From the NCBI GenBank assembly GCA_015680685.1, contig MNCI01030933.1:223559-274196 (forward strand): DNA of 50,638 nt, read 5' to 3'. Below, one piece after another: positions 33,999 to 44,449 of this stretch (positions within the stretch are counted from its first letter, which is position 1; every line of letters starts with the position of its first letter). Origin of the DNA: Gnetum montanum. Lineage: Eukaryota; Streptophyta; Gnetopsida; Gnetales; Gnetaceae. The notes beneath the pieces were generated by a model that saw only the letters and a list, made by a program, of their open reading frames with translations, searched no databases and was not told the DNA's origin. The position numbers were made by a program, and so were the translations under genes.

Positions 33999-35327
33999 AA
34001 GGACATGTAGTGGTGCACAATAACGTTTGAATTGAAATGATGATAAAGGAAAGAATAACTTTAGTAATGCAGTACTTAGAGAGTATAAAATGATGTCATG
34101 ATGTATAAAATGATGTCATGATGATATGCAATGAGTGCAAATTATAAGAGTTATGCAAGTGGGTCCTCCCCAAAGCAGGTTCCTACCTATCATGCCCTTA
34201 CGTAACCACACCTGAAAATGTCTATAGGCACTAAAAGAGTTAAATGTAATCCACACTAGTTTCACAACATACACACATGTAGATACCATCGTTATAAGGT
34301 ATGAGTTCTATACGACACAAGACACTAGTCAAAAATACATGGACAATGAGATGAGATGAATCATGGAAGGGATTGTAGAGATTGGGACATGAGGTGACTG
34401 ACCTTGGGCACAATGAATCTTAAGTATGGGACGTGATTAATGTGTCATTAGCCTGTCACTCCAAAATCAAGACCAAGTCCATTCTTTTGATCAGTGACAT
34501 CACATTGTTTCATCCAATGATGGACAACCATAAGAGCACCATGATAGGAAGGTGTACGATCACTTGGTGTTTTGTCCAAGGAAGGAGTCTTTTGGAATTA
34601 CTTGGTGGTAGGTTTTTTTTTCTTTGGTTGTTTCTTTGATGTTTTTTTTTTTACTTTTCCTTTTCTTTGCTTTTCTTTTCTTCTTTTAGCCACTTTGGCA
34701 CTTTGTCCTTTCCAATAGTGAACCGGAGAAGCCCCAACCTTCAGGCATGGGTGCATGTCTTTCCAATGGAACCCCCAAAATAGCATTGAGTTTCTTTATT
34801 GAGTTCTTTTATTACTCTTACTCCCATTTTTCATTAGATCTACAAAGATCTTAGTACAACTAGGCTGCATGATAGAACCTATAGATGTCACCAAAAAGAA
34901 TCCACAAGTCCCCTTGATGTCACACCTTGGCCATTCCTTCTTAGTCCATCATTCTTCACTCTAGGCATAATGAGCACAAAATTACTTTAAGTTTTAATGA
35001 TGGTAAGAATATCATCATACCCAAAGTAGAACTACTTATTAATAGAATGGGTGGGTGGATGTTGTGGACTCACTATCCAAATAAGTAATCACCTGAGACT
35101 TGACAGCATAGAACAACACCTCGACCAACGAGTCACATGAGTGTTTTATTCATAGATGAGATTACCCATAAAAAGATAAAACAAAAAATAAAAAAGATAA
35201 AACAACAAATCGAAAGATGTTAAATTAGAAATTGAAAAATTAGAAAACAACAAATTAAAAATGAAAAACTGGAAAACAAAAAATTGTAAAATTAAAGAAA
35301 AGGAAAAACATTTACTAATTCTGCTTG
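33999..35327 (-). other. Spacer between ORF1 and ORF2 of element B
   Basis: About 1.3 kb without a convincing ORF. It nevertheless aligns with 22990-24262 of element A, including gtgggtcctccccaaag (34149 and 23239), catgcccttacgtaacca near 34190 versus 23271, and ccacaagtccccttgatgtcaca near 34900 versus 23877. Conservation in both copies suggests it belongs to the family, perhaps as leader or packaging sequence. A lysine-rich minus reading at 34786-34598 comes from a T-rich stretch and is not called as a gene. Confidence 0.5.
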
Positions 35328-37369
35328 TCAGAATAGAGGATATCCCTCACAACTAATCCTTTGAGTATGACTAGAATTATTAAATGGAAAGATTGGATCC
35401 AAGCATTTTGGAAACATTGGAGTCTGGTCATATCCAAACCATTGGGTGTCCTTTGATGTGGTGGCAGGAATGTACCCAAATTGGGGTTCATACACTTGAT
35501 TAAAGTAGGCATAGTGGGGCAAATTATAAGATGTGGTTAAGTGATAAGGAGTTGACCCACTATGACACCTGTGACCGTAAGATGGTATGCAAGGATTGAT
35601 ATGTCTCCCTCTATGGTTATATTCATTAGATCACATGGGTGTTGGAGCATTAATTGATGGCCTGGATAAAGTAATAGGAGGTGTTGAGTTCAAGGGGGTA
35701 GATGCATCACAACATTGAACTTGTGTTGAGTTGGAGGATGTAGTGGTTTTAGAACTGTGTTGTCCCTTTCTATGGTCATGCCTCAAGAAGGGACGCTTTT
35801 GATGTTGTGGAGGACCTCCACTGCTATTGATAGTAATAGCACAAGTAATGTTCGCTTGGGTTGGTACTGTGGTGCAAAGCCTTCTAGCACAACTAGTAGT
35901 AATGTAGAAGGAGATGAATGATGAGAATATTGAAGGTGAGAAGAAGTGCAAGGAACATGTGGTGGTGATATTGTTGGAGAGGACATGGGTGGATAGTACT
36001 CGGGAGAATGATAACGATGAGGTGAAGTAGAGGATGTTGATTCAGTTGGAGAAATAGGGTGTTGAACATAATGAATGTTTGGTGTCGGGACATACGAAGG
36101 GTATGGTCAGTTTGGTGTTGGCCTCCCCCATGACTGGGGTTTTCACCACTATGGTTGAATACGGCATTTCTGTATGAAGTCTGGATGTAACATTCCTCCC
36201 TAATGCTCATGTAAATGTGACAAGAATGGGGCATTGGCCTTTGGGGTGATCGTACAGACAAAAATTACATTGATACGTATAATTGGTAGTTGAGATCCTA
36301 TTCTTATTATCTTCAACTCTTCATTCTGATTGTTGCATGGTTTCTTGTCCTATTTCATGATTTGGGATAGTCTAATAATGTTGGCATATTCTCTGTATTT
36401 TTCATGTACCCATTCCGTCATCTTGTTGATCTTTGCCTCAATTTTATCTAGTAATTGTAGTATTGGCAAAGATAGAAATCATTTCACCTCCTCGAGGTGA
36501 GTTGATTTCTCCTCTTTATGATTATGTACCTTTGTTACTTCAAGAGTTTGATCCTGTTGAGATTTTTCAACATTCTCCCATTTAGCTATTTCTCCTTCTT
36601 CTTTTGCTACCCGTTTGATAAGCTCTTGGAATTAGTGGGTTCATAGCTCGTATAGTTGACCTTGGGCATACATCCCTAGGGTCTCGCTTGTTTCATTATG
36701 AAGCCCATCCATGATGTGATACATTAGCCTTTCATCGGAGAACCCATGGCCTGGGCAATGGTTTAATAATGAAAAGTATCTTTCTAAGGCCATGTCCAAG
36801 GGTTCATGTTGCCCTTGTTTCCACTCTTGGATTTGTCTCCTCAAGGATGACACACTTGCATAGGTCTAATATCTTTCAGTTAAGAGTTCTACCATTGTCA
36901 GCCAATTGCGAACTAATTGCAGCTTTAAAGACCTGTACCATACTTTTTCTTGGCTAATGAGTGTCATAGGAAAGAGCTTAAGTCTTTACCACCCATTATC
37001 AATATTGTTCCATACATAGGCATCATGGAAGACTTGTAAATGATGTTGCAGATCTAAATCATAGCCTCCTAAAAACTTGGGAAAGTTGTTTAAATCAAGC
37101 CTAGGTAGACAACTTTCCTTGCGATGCGTGCGGGATATTTGAATAGCCTCTTGTATATGCATTAGGCTCTTAGTGACCAGCAGGGGTTCATCGTCACTAG
37201 GTAGGTTATGAATTTGTGAGTTGGGATGATGTTGTCTTCGTTTATGTACATAGGAGACCCTTGCATAAGATTGAGTACTCCAAACTTTGTCTTCATCGTA
37301 AATTTCGTTAGTTCTCCAATGAATTGCCTCACTAGTTGTTGCGTTGCCATAGTCTTGTGAAAGAGACAT
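35328..37369 (-). pseudogene. Element B ORF1: gag with zinc knuckle, disrupted
   Basis: It starts at the ATG at 37369 (MSLSQDYGNATTSEAIHW). After an acidic SDDEPLLVTKSL block and LPRLDLNNFPKFLGGYDLD, the gag core reads YASVSSLRRQIQEWKQGQHE, PLDMALERYFSLLNHCPGHG, MYHIMDGLHNETSETLGMY (about 36900-36641), matching the plant retrotransposon gag domain. A CCHC knuckle, CNFCLYDHPKGQC, lies near 36276-36238 in another frame. The tail is rich in Pro, Ser, His and Thr and ends SCEGYPLF-stop at 35328. A few stops and at least one frame change break a reading of about 680 codons. No protease follows. Confidence 0.8.
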
Positions 37370-37483
37370 TGTTGTGAATCGTTTGTGACTTAATTGAAAT
37401 TAATTTCTTTTTCAAAAGATATATTGTTAATACTTTGTTACAACGATTTTGTATGATATAACTAATCTAAATAACTAGCACTG

Positions 37484-37501
37484 TCCCCAGCAACGACACC
37501 A
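37484..37501 (-). other. Element B primer-binding site (tRNA-Asp type)
   Basis: On the minus strand it reads TGGTGTCGTTGCTGGGGA, one base from the 5' LTR. It differs from the plant tRNA-Asp PBS TGGCGCCGTTGCCGGGGA at three positions, all C-to-T in CpG context. Confidence 0.85.
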
Positions 37502-38021
37502 ATGATGAGTGGTGAGGTACCCCTACACTCAACCATACAAATATGAGCGTTCATGCACGATCCAATTAAACTCCGCAGACAGACTAGTTGTGGTATCTAG
37601 ATAGTTACACATTAATCATAGTTTGCTGTCTTCCCACCTGGACTAGTGTTTACTTGATCATGTATGGTTTAGTCCAGAGTGAGGTGTATGATATGATTTC
37701 TAACACTAGGCTACTCCTAAAGATAATGGAAAATAATTTGGATTAAACTAATAAGCAATAGAAAATGAAGTCGAAGCTAGCCTAAGTGCGATGAGCATTC
37801 ATCCTTAATCATTCGTGCACATCTTAGACCTCGTGTACTACTTTTAGGATTACCAAGTGCATATTACTTGAGCACTCATAGATACACTACTGGATTACCA
37901 AGTAGTTACACTTAAATGTTCGTGATTAAGTTGTACTCATTCCGCATTTAATAATAGGAATAGCAAATGATGATAAAGAAATATTAACGAAGAAAACAAT
38001 AAATAACAAATAACAATTAAA

Positions 38022-38022
38022 N
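38022..38022. other. Undetermined base (n) marking a probable assembly gap
   Basis: This is the only ambiguous base noticed. Comparison with the left LTR of element B shows about 115 bp missing here, so the gap is larger than one base. Confidence 0.85.
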
Positions 38023-38134
38023 CACAGTACTAGCATGCACTAGGGAAAGAACTGAAACAAATTGAAAATTGACAAAAAAGACTCTACACTTACACTTACC
38101 AACTCCCCCTTTCCTGCACACCCTTGAATGTGGT

Positions 38135-38227
38135 ATTTATAGGCCTACACAGGAATCACGATATTGTGTATTCAATATTGTCATCCAAGCTGCAATATCG
38201 TGTACTCGATATCAATGATTCAATATC
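38135..38227 (-). promoter_or_regulatory. Element B 5' LTR promoter: GATATC-like array and TATA box
   Basis: Read on the minus strand, five diverged GATATC boxes with 14/14/20/14 spacing end 19 bp before TATAAAT in the context GCCTATAAAT. The gag start lies about 770 bp downstream. This is the arrangement expected of a U3 enhancer plus core promoter. Binding of a host factor to the boxes is inferred. Confidence 0.6.
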
Positions 38228-38258
38228 GAGGCTTGGCAAAACACGATTCATCAACTTG

Positions 38259-38960
38259 GCATTGCTTATTGGAATTAAACTATAATGAATAGTTAGTTAG
38301 ATTATAGAATGATAGAGTTGTTGGACATCTCAAGGTGTATTGTACTTGTAGGAGTATTATATGCCAAGATATGAGGAAGATATGTAACTTAGTCATTTCT
38401 TATAGACAAATTGTATGGTCTATCAAGTGTGGCATAGAATATCATTTTAGCTTTTTATACATCTAACTTCAATTACCAAATTTTTACAAACGTTATCACT
38501 AGTAGTAAGCATTGGTTGCAACCCTTGAGTATAATATTCAAACAATATCATCAACGTAAAGCAAAAGTCTAACATGTCTATTTCCATTTGTAGCTACGTA
38601 TTGAGTTAAATTATAGAATCATATGTAAGTTCATAACAAAGACCCTAACCATAGTAAGAGAAAGAAGACACCTTTATTTAACACCAATAAAACTATGGAA
38701 TAGAATACTTTCTTATTCATAGATATATATATATATATATATTTCTTTTAATAAAAAGAATAGAAAATAGGATGCAGTAACCCTGGTAAGCTTAAGAATA
38801 TAAATCAAACACAACAGTCACAATAAAGAAAATGTTTATGTACAAAGAAAACCAAATACACTATATATGAAAAAATTTTAAAATATACGGTGCCATCACA
38901 TACCTAATGCAAATTTATTGAGCTTTCTGCACTTCATGTGTAAAAATTTAACTTGAAATG
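38259..38960. repeat. AT-rich spacer with (AT)n microsatellite at 38723-38742
   Basis: About ten AT dinucleotides occur at 38723-38742. The rest is AT-rich without a supported gene. Confidence 0.5.
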
Positions 38961-39089
38961 CTATTCCTGAAAGCATAAGGAATATTCAAAAGATGAAATT
39001 GATTACATGGATTTTAAGGTATGATTGATGATTTATATTCAAAAGTCCAAATGAAATTCGTAGAAGCATAGGGAATTTTGAAAACATGA

Positions 39090-39720
39090 AATTGACTTAG
39101 ACATTTCCATGCTGATTATCTTAACATCAACCGAGTACGGCCAGTTAAGAATGCTGCCCCGGCAAATTGGAAGTAATGCTCAGGACACAACCTTTACATC
39201 CCTGACCTTTGGGAAATCCAATAATGGATTTACATCGGAGTTTCTGAGAGCAGCACTGCAAGACGCTGCTAACAGTACTGTGTGCTCTGTGATTCAAAGC
39301 TCGGCTATTTTGGGTTCAAAATCGACAGAGATATGCTCTTCAGAAATAATTTTAAGCCTCTGGATAGCGAATATCATATGGAAAAAAAAGGGAAATATTA
39401 GATAATTGGTCTATGCAGAAGGAATGTCATATGGAAACAGGGGAATCTTCAAAAATCGCTCTGCGTTACACGTTGAAATCGAGCCTTCAGGTAAAATGCA
39501 AAATGATGGGACAGGGTCAAGTGTAAGGTGATGGATCTTGTTAATTGAATAAAATGCCTCGCATAGATCAAGATCCGGTCTTGAACATCCAGAGCTGCAT
39601 GTTCAATTCCTCGAATCTACATCTTGATGAAATTCTAAATCTTTGCCGCGGTAGGCTATGCGTGCAATTTTGAGCCAACCTTCTGCAACCACAATAGCTT
39701 TGCTTTGAGATCATTAACAA
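39090..39720. other. GC-richer stretch, possible gene or exon fragment, unrecognised
   Basis: The base content is more balanced than in the surroundings. On the plus strand 39109-39405 is open for 98 codons (contains SNAQDTTFTSLTFGKSNNGF). The minus strand in this interval also gives a fairly coherent reading (EHISVDFEPKIAEL; SAALRNSDVNPLLDFPKVRD; LNWPYSVDVKIISMEMSKS), with few stops. I recognise neither and cannot choose the strand. Confidence 0.3.
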
Positions 39721-40541
39721 CAGCTATACATATATCCCAATCCCTGCTCATCTGTAACATAGAGACAAGAGAGCACAAAAAATGCAAAACCATAGTTTCG
39801 TACAATTCAGTCACAGAATTTGAGATTTGGGTTAACCAGGGTCAAATCGATCTGACTTTTTGGTTTTTTTTTATCAGTGGAATTTCATGTTCTTAATCTG
39901 ATTTTTGTAACAAAGAAAATAAGATGCAAATCAGTTTAGAACATAAATTACAATACACCTAAAGGTAGATAATAGGTAACTTTTGCTTTCCGATACCTTC
40001 GTAGTTTTCAAATATGTTTATCTGAATGACAAAACATTCAAACATCTTCATAACAGGTGGTTTTGAATATCATATATTTCATTTGTTTGGTTTATTCAAC
40101 TTATCATTACGGTAAAATTCTTACAGAAGTGATGCTTCAAAGATGGAAGATAATTATTAAATATGTTAATGAACATTCAATATATCATGAATAATTCATT
40201 CTCTCCATATCCTTTGTAAGGCTAAGGATGGTATAAAAGTTAACAGTTTGTTAGATTGAATTAGTAATCATGTTCTTATGTTAACAAAATGGGTTCTTTT
40301 TTGGTTAAATTGAATTCTGTAAAGCCTAAAAGTAATAGTTTAGTAACTAGGTATTATAACTAAAGCAACTTGGAAATTCTTCAAGTTTCTGTGTATTTTT
40401 CATATGCCTGTCATTTTGGTTGCAATGGCCTGTACACTGTTCACCTAAATCTGGTGCCTCCATAACACAACGAGACCCACCCTTAGGCTAATGTTTTAAT
40501 TCTAATTGATTAATTAAGATATCAACTATGTAACTAGCTTA
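39721..40541. other. No recognisable gene
   Basis: AT-rich; I see nothing beyond short A/T runs. Confidence 0.4.
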
Positions 40542-40708
40542 AATAAAAAGGGATGGTTATACAATTTGATTAGCTTTGCAATGATTATAAACTTGGGCAA
40601 AAAACTCTACTCAGCTTATATAATAAAAAGGGATGGTTATACAATTTGATTAGCTTTGCAATGATTATAAACTTGGGCAAAAAACTCTACTCAGCTTATA
40701 TAATAAAA
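40542..40708. repeat. Exact tandem duplication, 80-bp unit, two copies
   Basis: The block beginning aataaaaagggatggttata is repeated without a visible mismatch at a period of 80 bp (ggatggttat at 40551 and 40631), with 87 bases matching at that offset. Identity suggests a recent event or an assembly artefact. Confidence 0.9.
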
Positions 40709-40729
40709 GGATCGTTCCGATCATCACCA

Positions 40730-40790
40730 GCTGCCTACTGGTAAGACACTGGATTTGAAAGCTTCTAGTCATGGTTTCAATTTCGGTGAG
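40730..40790 (+). mobile_element. tRNA-like SINE head 5
   Basis: On the plus strand TGCCTACTGGTAAGACACTGG (40732-40752) is A-box-like and GGTTTCAATTTCGG (40773-40786) is B-box-like, spaced as in a tRNA-type promoter. It directly follows the 80-bp duplication. Confidence 0.5.
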
Positions 40791-41182
40791 CAACACTGAG
40801 TTATATAAAAGTTCTAATTAGACTATATATTTATACTACCACCAACCCCCAACCTAACCTCTTCTAGTGACTGTGCCGAGCCTGGGACATTTAAAATCAT
40901 TGAATATATTGGTTACCATAGTTAAATCCATAAAAAATTTAAAAAACCATGTTTTGTATAAGATGAATGCTTTTAATCTCCTTTATCAACAACAATACAG
41001 GGCAAGCTTTAGAGCAAGAGAATCACCAACTGCAAATTCATAAGTTAAAAAACCTGAACTAAATATAGGTGATAACAGAGGTTCCATAACAAACGCAGTC
41101 CAGGTTACAAAATAAATAAACATGGGATTACATACATTTAAGATCTATCTTGACCTTTCTCCTGTTCCTCCTCTGCTGCGCT

Positions 41183-42318
41183 TCATGTGCGGTTTTCGAA
41201 AGCATCTATCATGTAAAGAGCGTGCCGAGTGTTCTTCACAACGGAGGCATCTTCAAAAAAATGTTGAGGAGGAGTTCCAACATGCTTCAAGAAAAGCTCT
41301 GGGCCTTTCTCATCTGATAGTAGAGGCATGGCATGTTGTATACCTGGGCTTGTAGCTGTGAAGCCACTGATCGATCTCTGGTTGAAACTAGAATCTTGCA
41401 GTGCGGGGTTTCAGGGAACCCAATTCCCCTCAACTTCTGCAACACACTCAGATAACTGCCCCTTTCGAGTTCCCATACATCATCCAGCACCATCAGACAA
41501 TTCCTATTTACCAAGGCATCACGCACCTGTCTTTCTCTAATCTCTTGACTTTCTTCTCTGCTTGGGGTCTCTCTTAAGCTCCTGAGCACATCAAACTGCA
41601 ATTGCTGTACAGTATAAGTCTGAGAAACTGAAAGCCAAATGGATACCTCAAAATTTGACTTCATTGAGTCGTAAACATGCTGCAGCAGCCTTGCCTTGCC
41701 GCTCCCTCCCATTCCAACTACTGCTACCACTCTGTACTGCCTTACCAGACAAATAACTTTTTCCATTTTGGGACTAATATCTACAGAGGTTTCTTCGTCG
41801 TGGAGCACATCGGACCTTCTCCATGGATTCTCACAAGTATCTTGTGAAGAAGATGAGGAAGCAGCTATTTGTTGGATGTGACAAACCAAACTTGCCCTTT
41901 TCTCAATCTCATTCAATCTAGCATCTAAATTTCTGATTTCTGAACCCATTCTGCGTCTTGATATCAAGTTTGCTGCATACCTACATAATGCAGTTTTAAC
42001 TCCAGCAGAGGGAGATGCATGGGAAATTAGACCTTCCGCTGCACAGATATCCACCAGGTCCTGCACCTCCATGGCAGAGTCGCTGAGGTCCCTTATCCAC
42101 TGCTTCACTGCATCGGATTGTTGAGTCTGGAGAGCTCTGTCAGCATCGTTAAGATAGGATTGCAGAGTAATTAACCTCCTTTGGAGTTGCCGAATATCCT
42201 TTGCAAAGTGAGAGATCAGCAATACTTCATTGTTAGCCTTCTCTGAAACTTTCCCACCTGCTCTGACGACTGCAGCCTTTGCAAGCTCTGCAAAAACAGC
42301 TGCCCTAAAGTCCACCAT
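41183..42318 (-). pseudogene. CNL-type disease-resistance gene (coiled coil + NB-ARC), truncated and frameshifted
   Basis: Residues are numbered from the ATG at 42318 (MVDFRAAVFAEL), chosen because CNL proteins begin this way; an in-frame ATG at 42378 would add 20 residues. An Rx-type N-terminal coiled coil covers about 1-140, with AMEVQDLVDIC (82-92) in the EDVID position. NB-ARC begins near 178: P-loop VVGMGGSGKARLL at 200-212, RNBS-A FEVSIWLSVSQTY at 223-235, kinase-2 CLMVLDDVWE at 274-283, RNBS-B KILVSTRDR at 308-316. The P-loop Thr that normally follows GK is Ala, so nucleotide binding is doubtful. The frame breaks near 41331; another frame continues PLLSDEKGPELFLKHVG (RNBS-C) to a TGA at 41183-41185, before GLPL. 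No ARC2 or LRR follows. Intact relatives sense pathogen effectors in the cytoplasm. Confidence 0.85.
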
Positions 42319-42651
42319 TTTCAAAGCAACCAATAACACAAGAAACACCCTCTCACAACACCAACACAAAGTAAGCACTAGAGCCCAAGCTTATCATGGT
42401 AGATAATAGTAAAGGCAATTAAATACCAGGACAATCTCGCTAATTAGTTTAGCCTTACCATGCAAGAAACCACTCTTTTCTAGCGGCATCTTCCAGTACA
42501 CAATCCACGAGAAATGCTCGCCCTTCTACAGATGAGCATCTACTGCTGCAAATTAAATGTTTGGATGTTAACATGAACCTGGTTAGGATAAGGCTATAAT
42601 TACAATGATGTAATCGGAACCTTGACACCTTTACAACTGTAACGCATGTTG
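42319..42651. other. Upstream region of the CNL gene
   Basis: About 330 bp between the CNL start and the 58-bp duplication. No clear TATA box was picked. A short minus-strand reading (SSRCSSVEGRAFLVDCVLED near 42545-42490) has no recognised domain. Confidence 0.3.
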
Positions 42652-42767
42652 CGGTGGAAAGCAGAAGGCATTCGTGAACATGTACCAGGATAAAGAAAAA
42701 GCAAAAGGTCGGTGGAAAGCAGAAGGCATTCGTGAACATGTACCAAGATAAAGAAAAAGCAAAAGTT
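42652..42767. repeat. Tandem duplication, 58-bp unit, two copies
   Basis: The unit beginning cggtggaaagcagaaggcat (42652 and 42710) recurs at a 58-bp period with one substitution in the compared stretch (caggata versus caagata). It lies directly beside the left LTR of element C. Confidence 0.85.
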
Positions 42768-42774
42768 TCTGTAC

Positions 42775-43314
42775 CAACGTTGTCTGTGACACGTTGTCCA
42801 GCACCCCAAGAGTTTCTTGAATCAAATTTAGAATCGGACATAACCCGAGGAATATCCCTAAGCAATTAACAATCTTGAAATACATGCTAGTGTTACCATG
42901 TGTCTTGGGCGGTGTTTCAAATACACCAACCACATTATACTACAAAAACTAGATGGCACTCCCTTGCTCTACTCACATGTACACCACGAGAACTACCAGC
43001 TGAACGCTTCAAATCCATCACCGCGTGTTGGTAGTTGGTGTTGCATTCTAACAAGCACACGCAACATACCATAGCACATCCCATAACACACCTAATTTAC
43101 ACCCCAATGCATAGTTGAACTACACAACCCTCTAAGGCAAAGTCCTACCTAGTGGGATAATGAGGAAGACCATAGCCTCCTCTTACTAGCACATGGAATT
43201 GCCATGCTAGTATAGTTCCGAAGGCACAAGGAGCAGAGGACTCCTTGTGTCCCCATAGTCCTCGAACCATGGGGGAGGTAGCAAGCCACCATCAACCTTG
43301 CTACCTCTCTCACA
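42775..43314 (-). repeat. Element C left LTR (3' LTR)
   Basis: It ends CTCTCACA on the plus strand, so the minus strand begins TGTGAGAG. It aligns with 47940-48497, for example tggaattgccatgc (43194 and 48377) and gggaggtagcaagccaccat (43272 and 48458). The inner edge near 42775-42781 is uncertain. Confidence 0.88.
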
Positions 43315-43330
43315 ATTCTCCCCCATTTAA
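43315..43330 (-). other. Element C polypurine tract
   Basis: On the minus strand it reads aaatgggggagaat immediately before the LTR start TGTGAGAG. Confidence 0.7.
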
Positions 43331-44449
43331 AATGAGTGACGACCTTGGAGCATAGCTTGGATAACCCATAAGGCTACTACATCAAGACCAAGGGAGGATT
43401 TCATCAATTCCGAGGAAGTAAGCTCATGCTAATTAGAGTCTAGACCAAAAAAACCTTAGGTTCTAGAAGGTCCAGCTCCTAGGGTCTGAGACCTTAAAGC
43501 TTCTTGTTGAACTTGATCATCTTCCTAAGATTTGAACTCATCATAGCAACTGACACCTAAGTCAAAAATAGTACCATTCAAGACTTGGTATGTCCATCCT
43601 TCCACATCCTCCCTAAGATGTAGGACTATAGAAGGACTCTGGGTGGCCTATCATAGTGACACAACAAAATGCACCGACCTAGAGATGTATGAGTCCAACA
43701 TGGCCCTTAACTCACTTGTACCCAAAGGTCTATGGATCTCAAAATCAACAGAATCTTCTTTTCTATGTGAAACTTAAGCCTCATCAACTATAGAGTTCTT
43801 TGAAAAACTCCAAGCATCCCCTTGCTTAAAGCAAGCTCTCATAGGAACTCGTTCTTGGATCTTGTGAGTTACCACATGCCATGCCTCTTTCGGTCTATTT
43901 GTTTCTAATCTTTTTGGAAGTTCTTTTTTTCGTAGAAGGATTCTGTATCCATCATCAAAGCAGCCAAGGTGAGAGGTTGATCGTTTACTCTTGACAGAAG
44001 TCCAAGATTAAGTTTTCTAGGATCTCAAATGCTCTAGTGGTTCTCTACTATCATCTGAGTCCGGATAGTGTTTCTAGTGGACAAGAAATTCCACTTTCAT
44101 ATCAAGACCATGGTCAGTGGTCTGAAAGTTTCGAATGCAGTTTGCTCTCTTTCCTTATATAGATTGTATACAAGGTCATTCTTGGATTGGTAGGCTTCTT
44201 TTAATATAAGGGAATCCATTAGGAAGTGGCTTTAGCATGCTGATATGAAAAATTGGATGGACTCTATCCATATTAATAGGTAGCTAAAGCTTATATGTCA
44301 TAGAGTTAATTTTATGGATGATTTAGAAAGGCCATCATATGACCTCATCAATTTGGATGTAGTTTCCTATTTCAACTTAAACTGACTAGGGTCCAATTTT
44401 AAGAGAACCTAATCTCCCATCTTGAATTCATGGTGTTGGCATTTTTAGT
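43331..44449 (-). other. Element C 3' region between integrase and PPT
   Basis: It reads in broken frames as a continuation of pol (ESHFLMDSLILKEAYQSKND; VSHRKEDSVDFEIHRPLGTS) and ends near the PPT. It may contain a decayed C-terminal integrase or chromodomain-like tail, but no aromatic-cage motif was identified. Confidence 0.4.

Larger units (their letters stand above)
29407..38253 (-). mobile_element. Element B: non-autonomous Gypsy-type LTR retrotransposon, same family as A
   Basis: LTRs at 29407-30271 and 37503-38253 (TG...CA) are flanked by a perfect target-site duplication acttg (29402-29406 and 38254-38258). The order on the minus strand is 5' LTR, tRNA-Asp PBS, gag ORF1, spacer, internal promoter-like module, ORF2, 3' LTR, as in element A. 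The length is 8.85 kb, with an unresolved base (n) in the right LTR. There is no pol domain. It is better preserved than A and gives the clearest reading of both ORFs. It has the same orientation as A, 1.6 kb away, but different target-site duplications show independent insertions rather than one duplication. Confidence 0.92.
37503..38253 (-). repeat. Element B right LTR (5' LTR), with assembly gap
   Basis: It starts TGATGAGTGGTGAGGTACC and ends CACGATTCATCA. It is about 115 bp shorter than the left LTR. The missing part coincides with a single n at 38022, where the sequence jumps from aacaattaa to the cacagtactagcatgcac end. Boxes at 38160, 38174, 38194, 38208 and 38222 keep the 14/20/14/14 spacing; the minus-strand TATAAAT is at 38135-38141. 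Confidence 0.9.

Noticed and set aside
34598-34786. Lysine-rich 62-codon minus-strand ORF resembling a basic nuclear protein
   Set aside because: It lies in a poly-T stretch of the element spacer; the lysines come from AAA/AAG runs and the counterpart in element A is not coding.
18513-38253. A and B as a single segmental duplication
   Set aside because: Each has its own different perfect target-site duplication and the spacer DNA is unrelated, which shows separate insertions.
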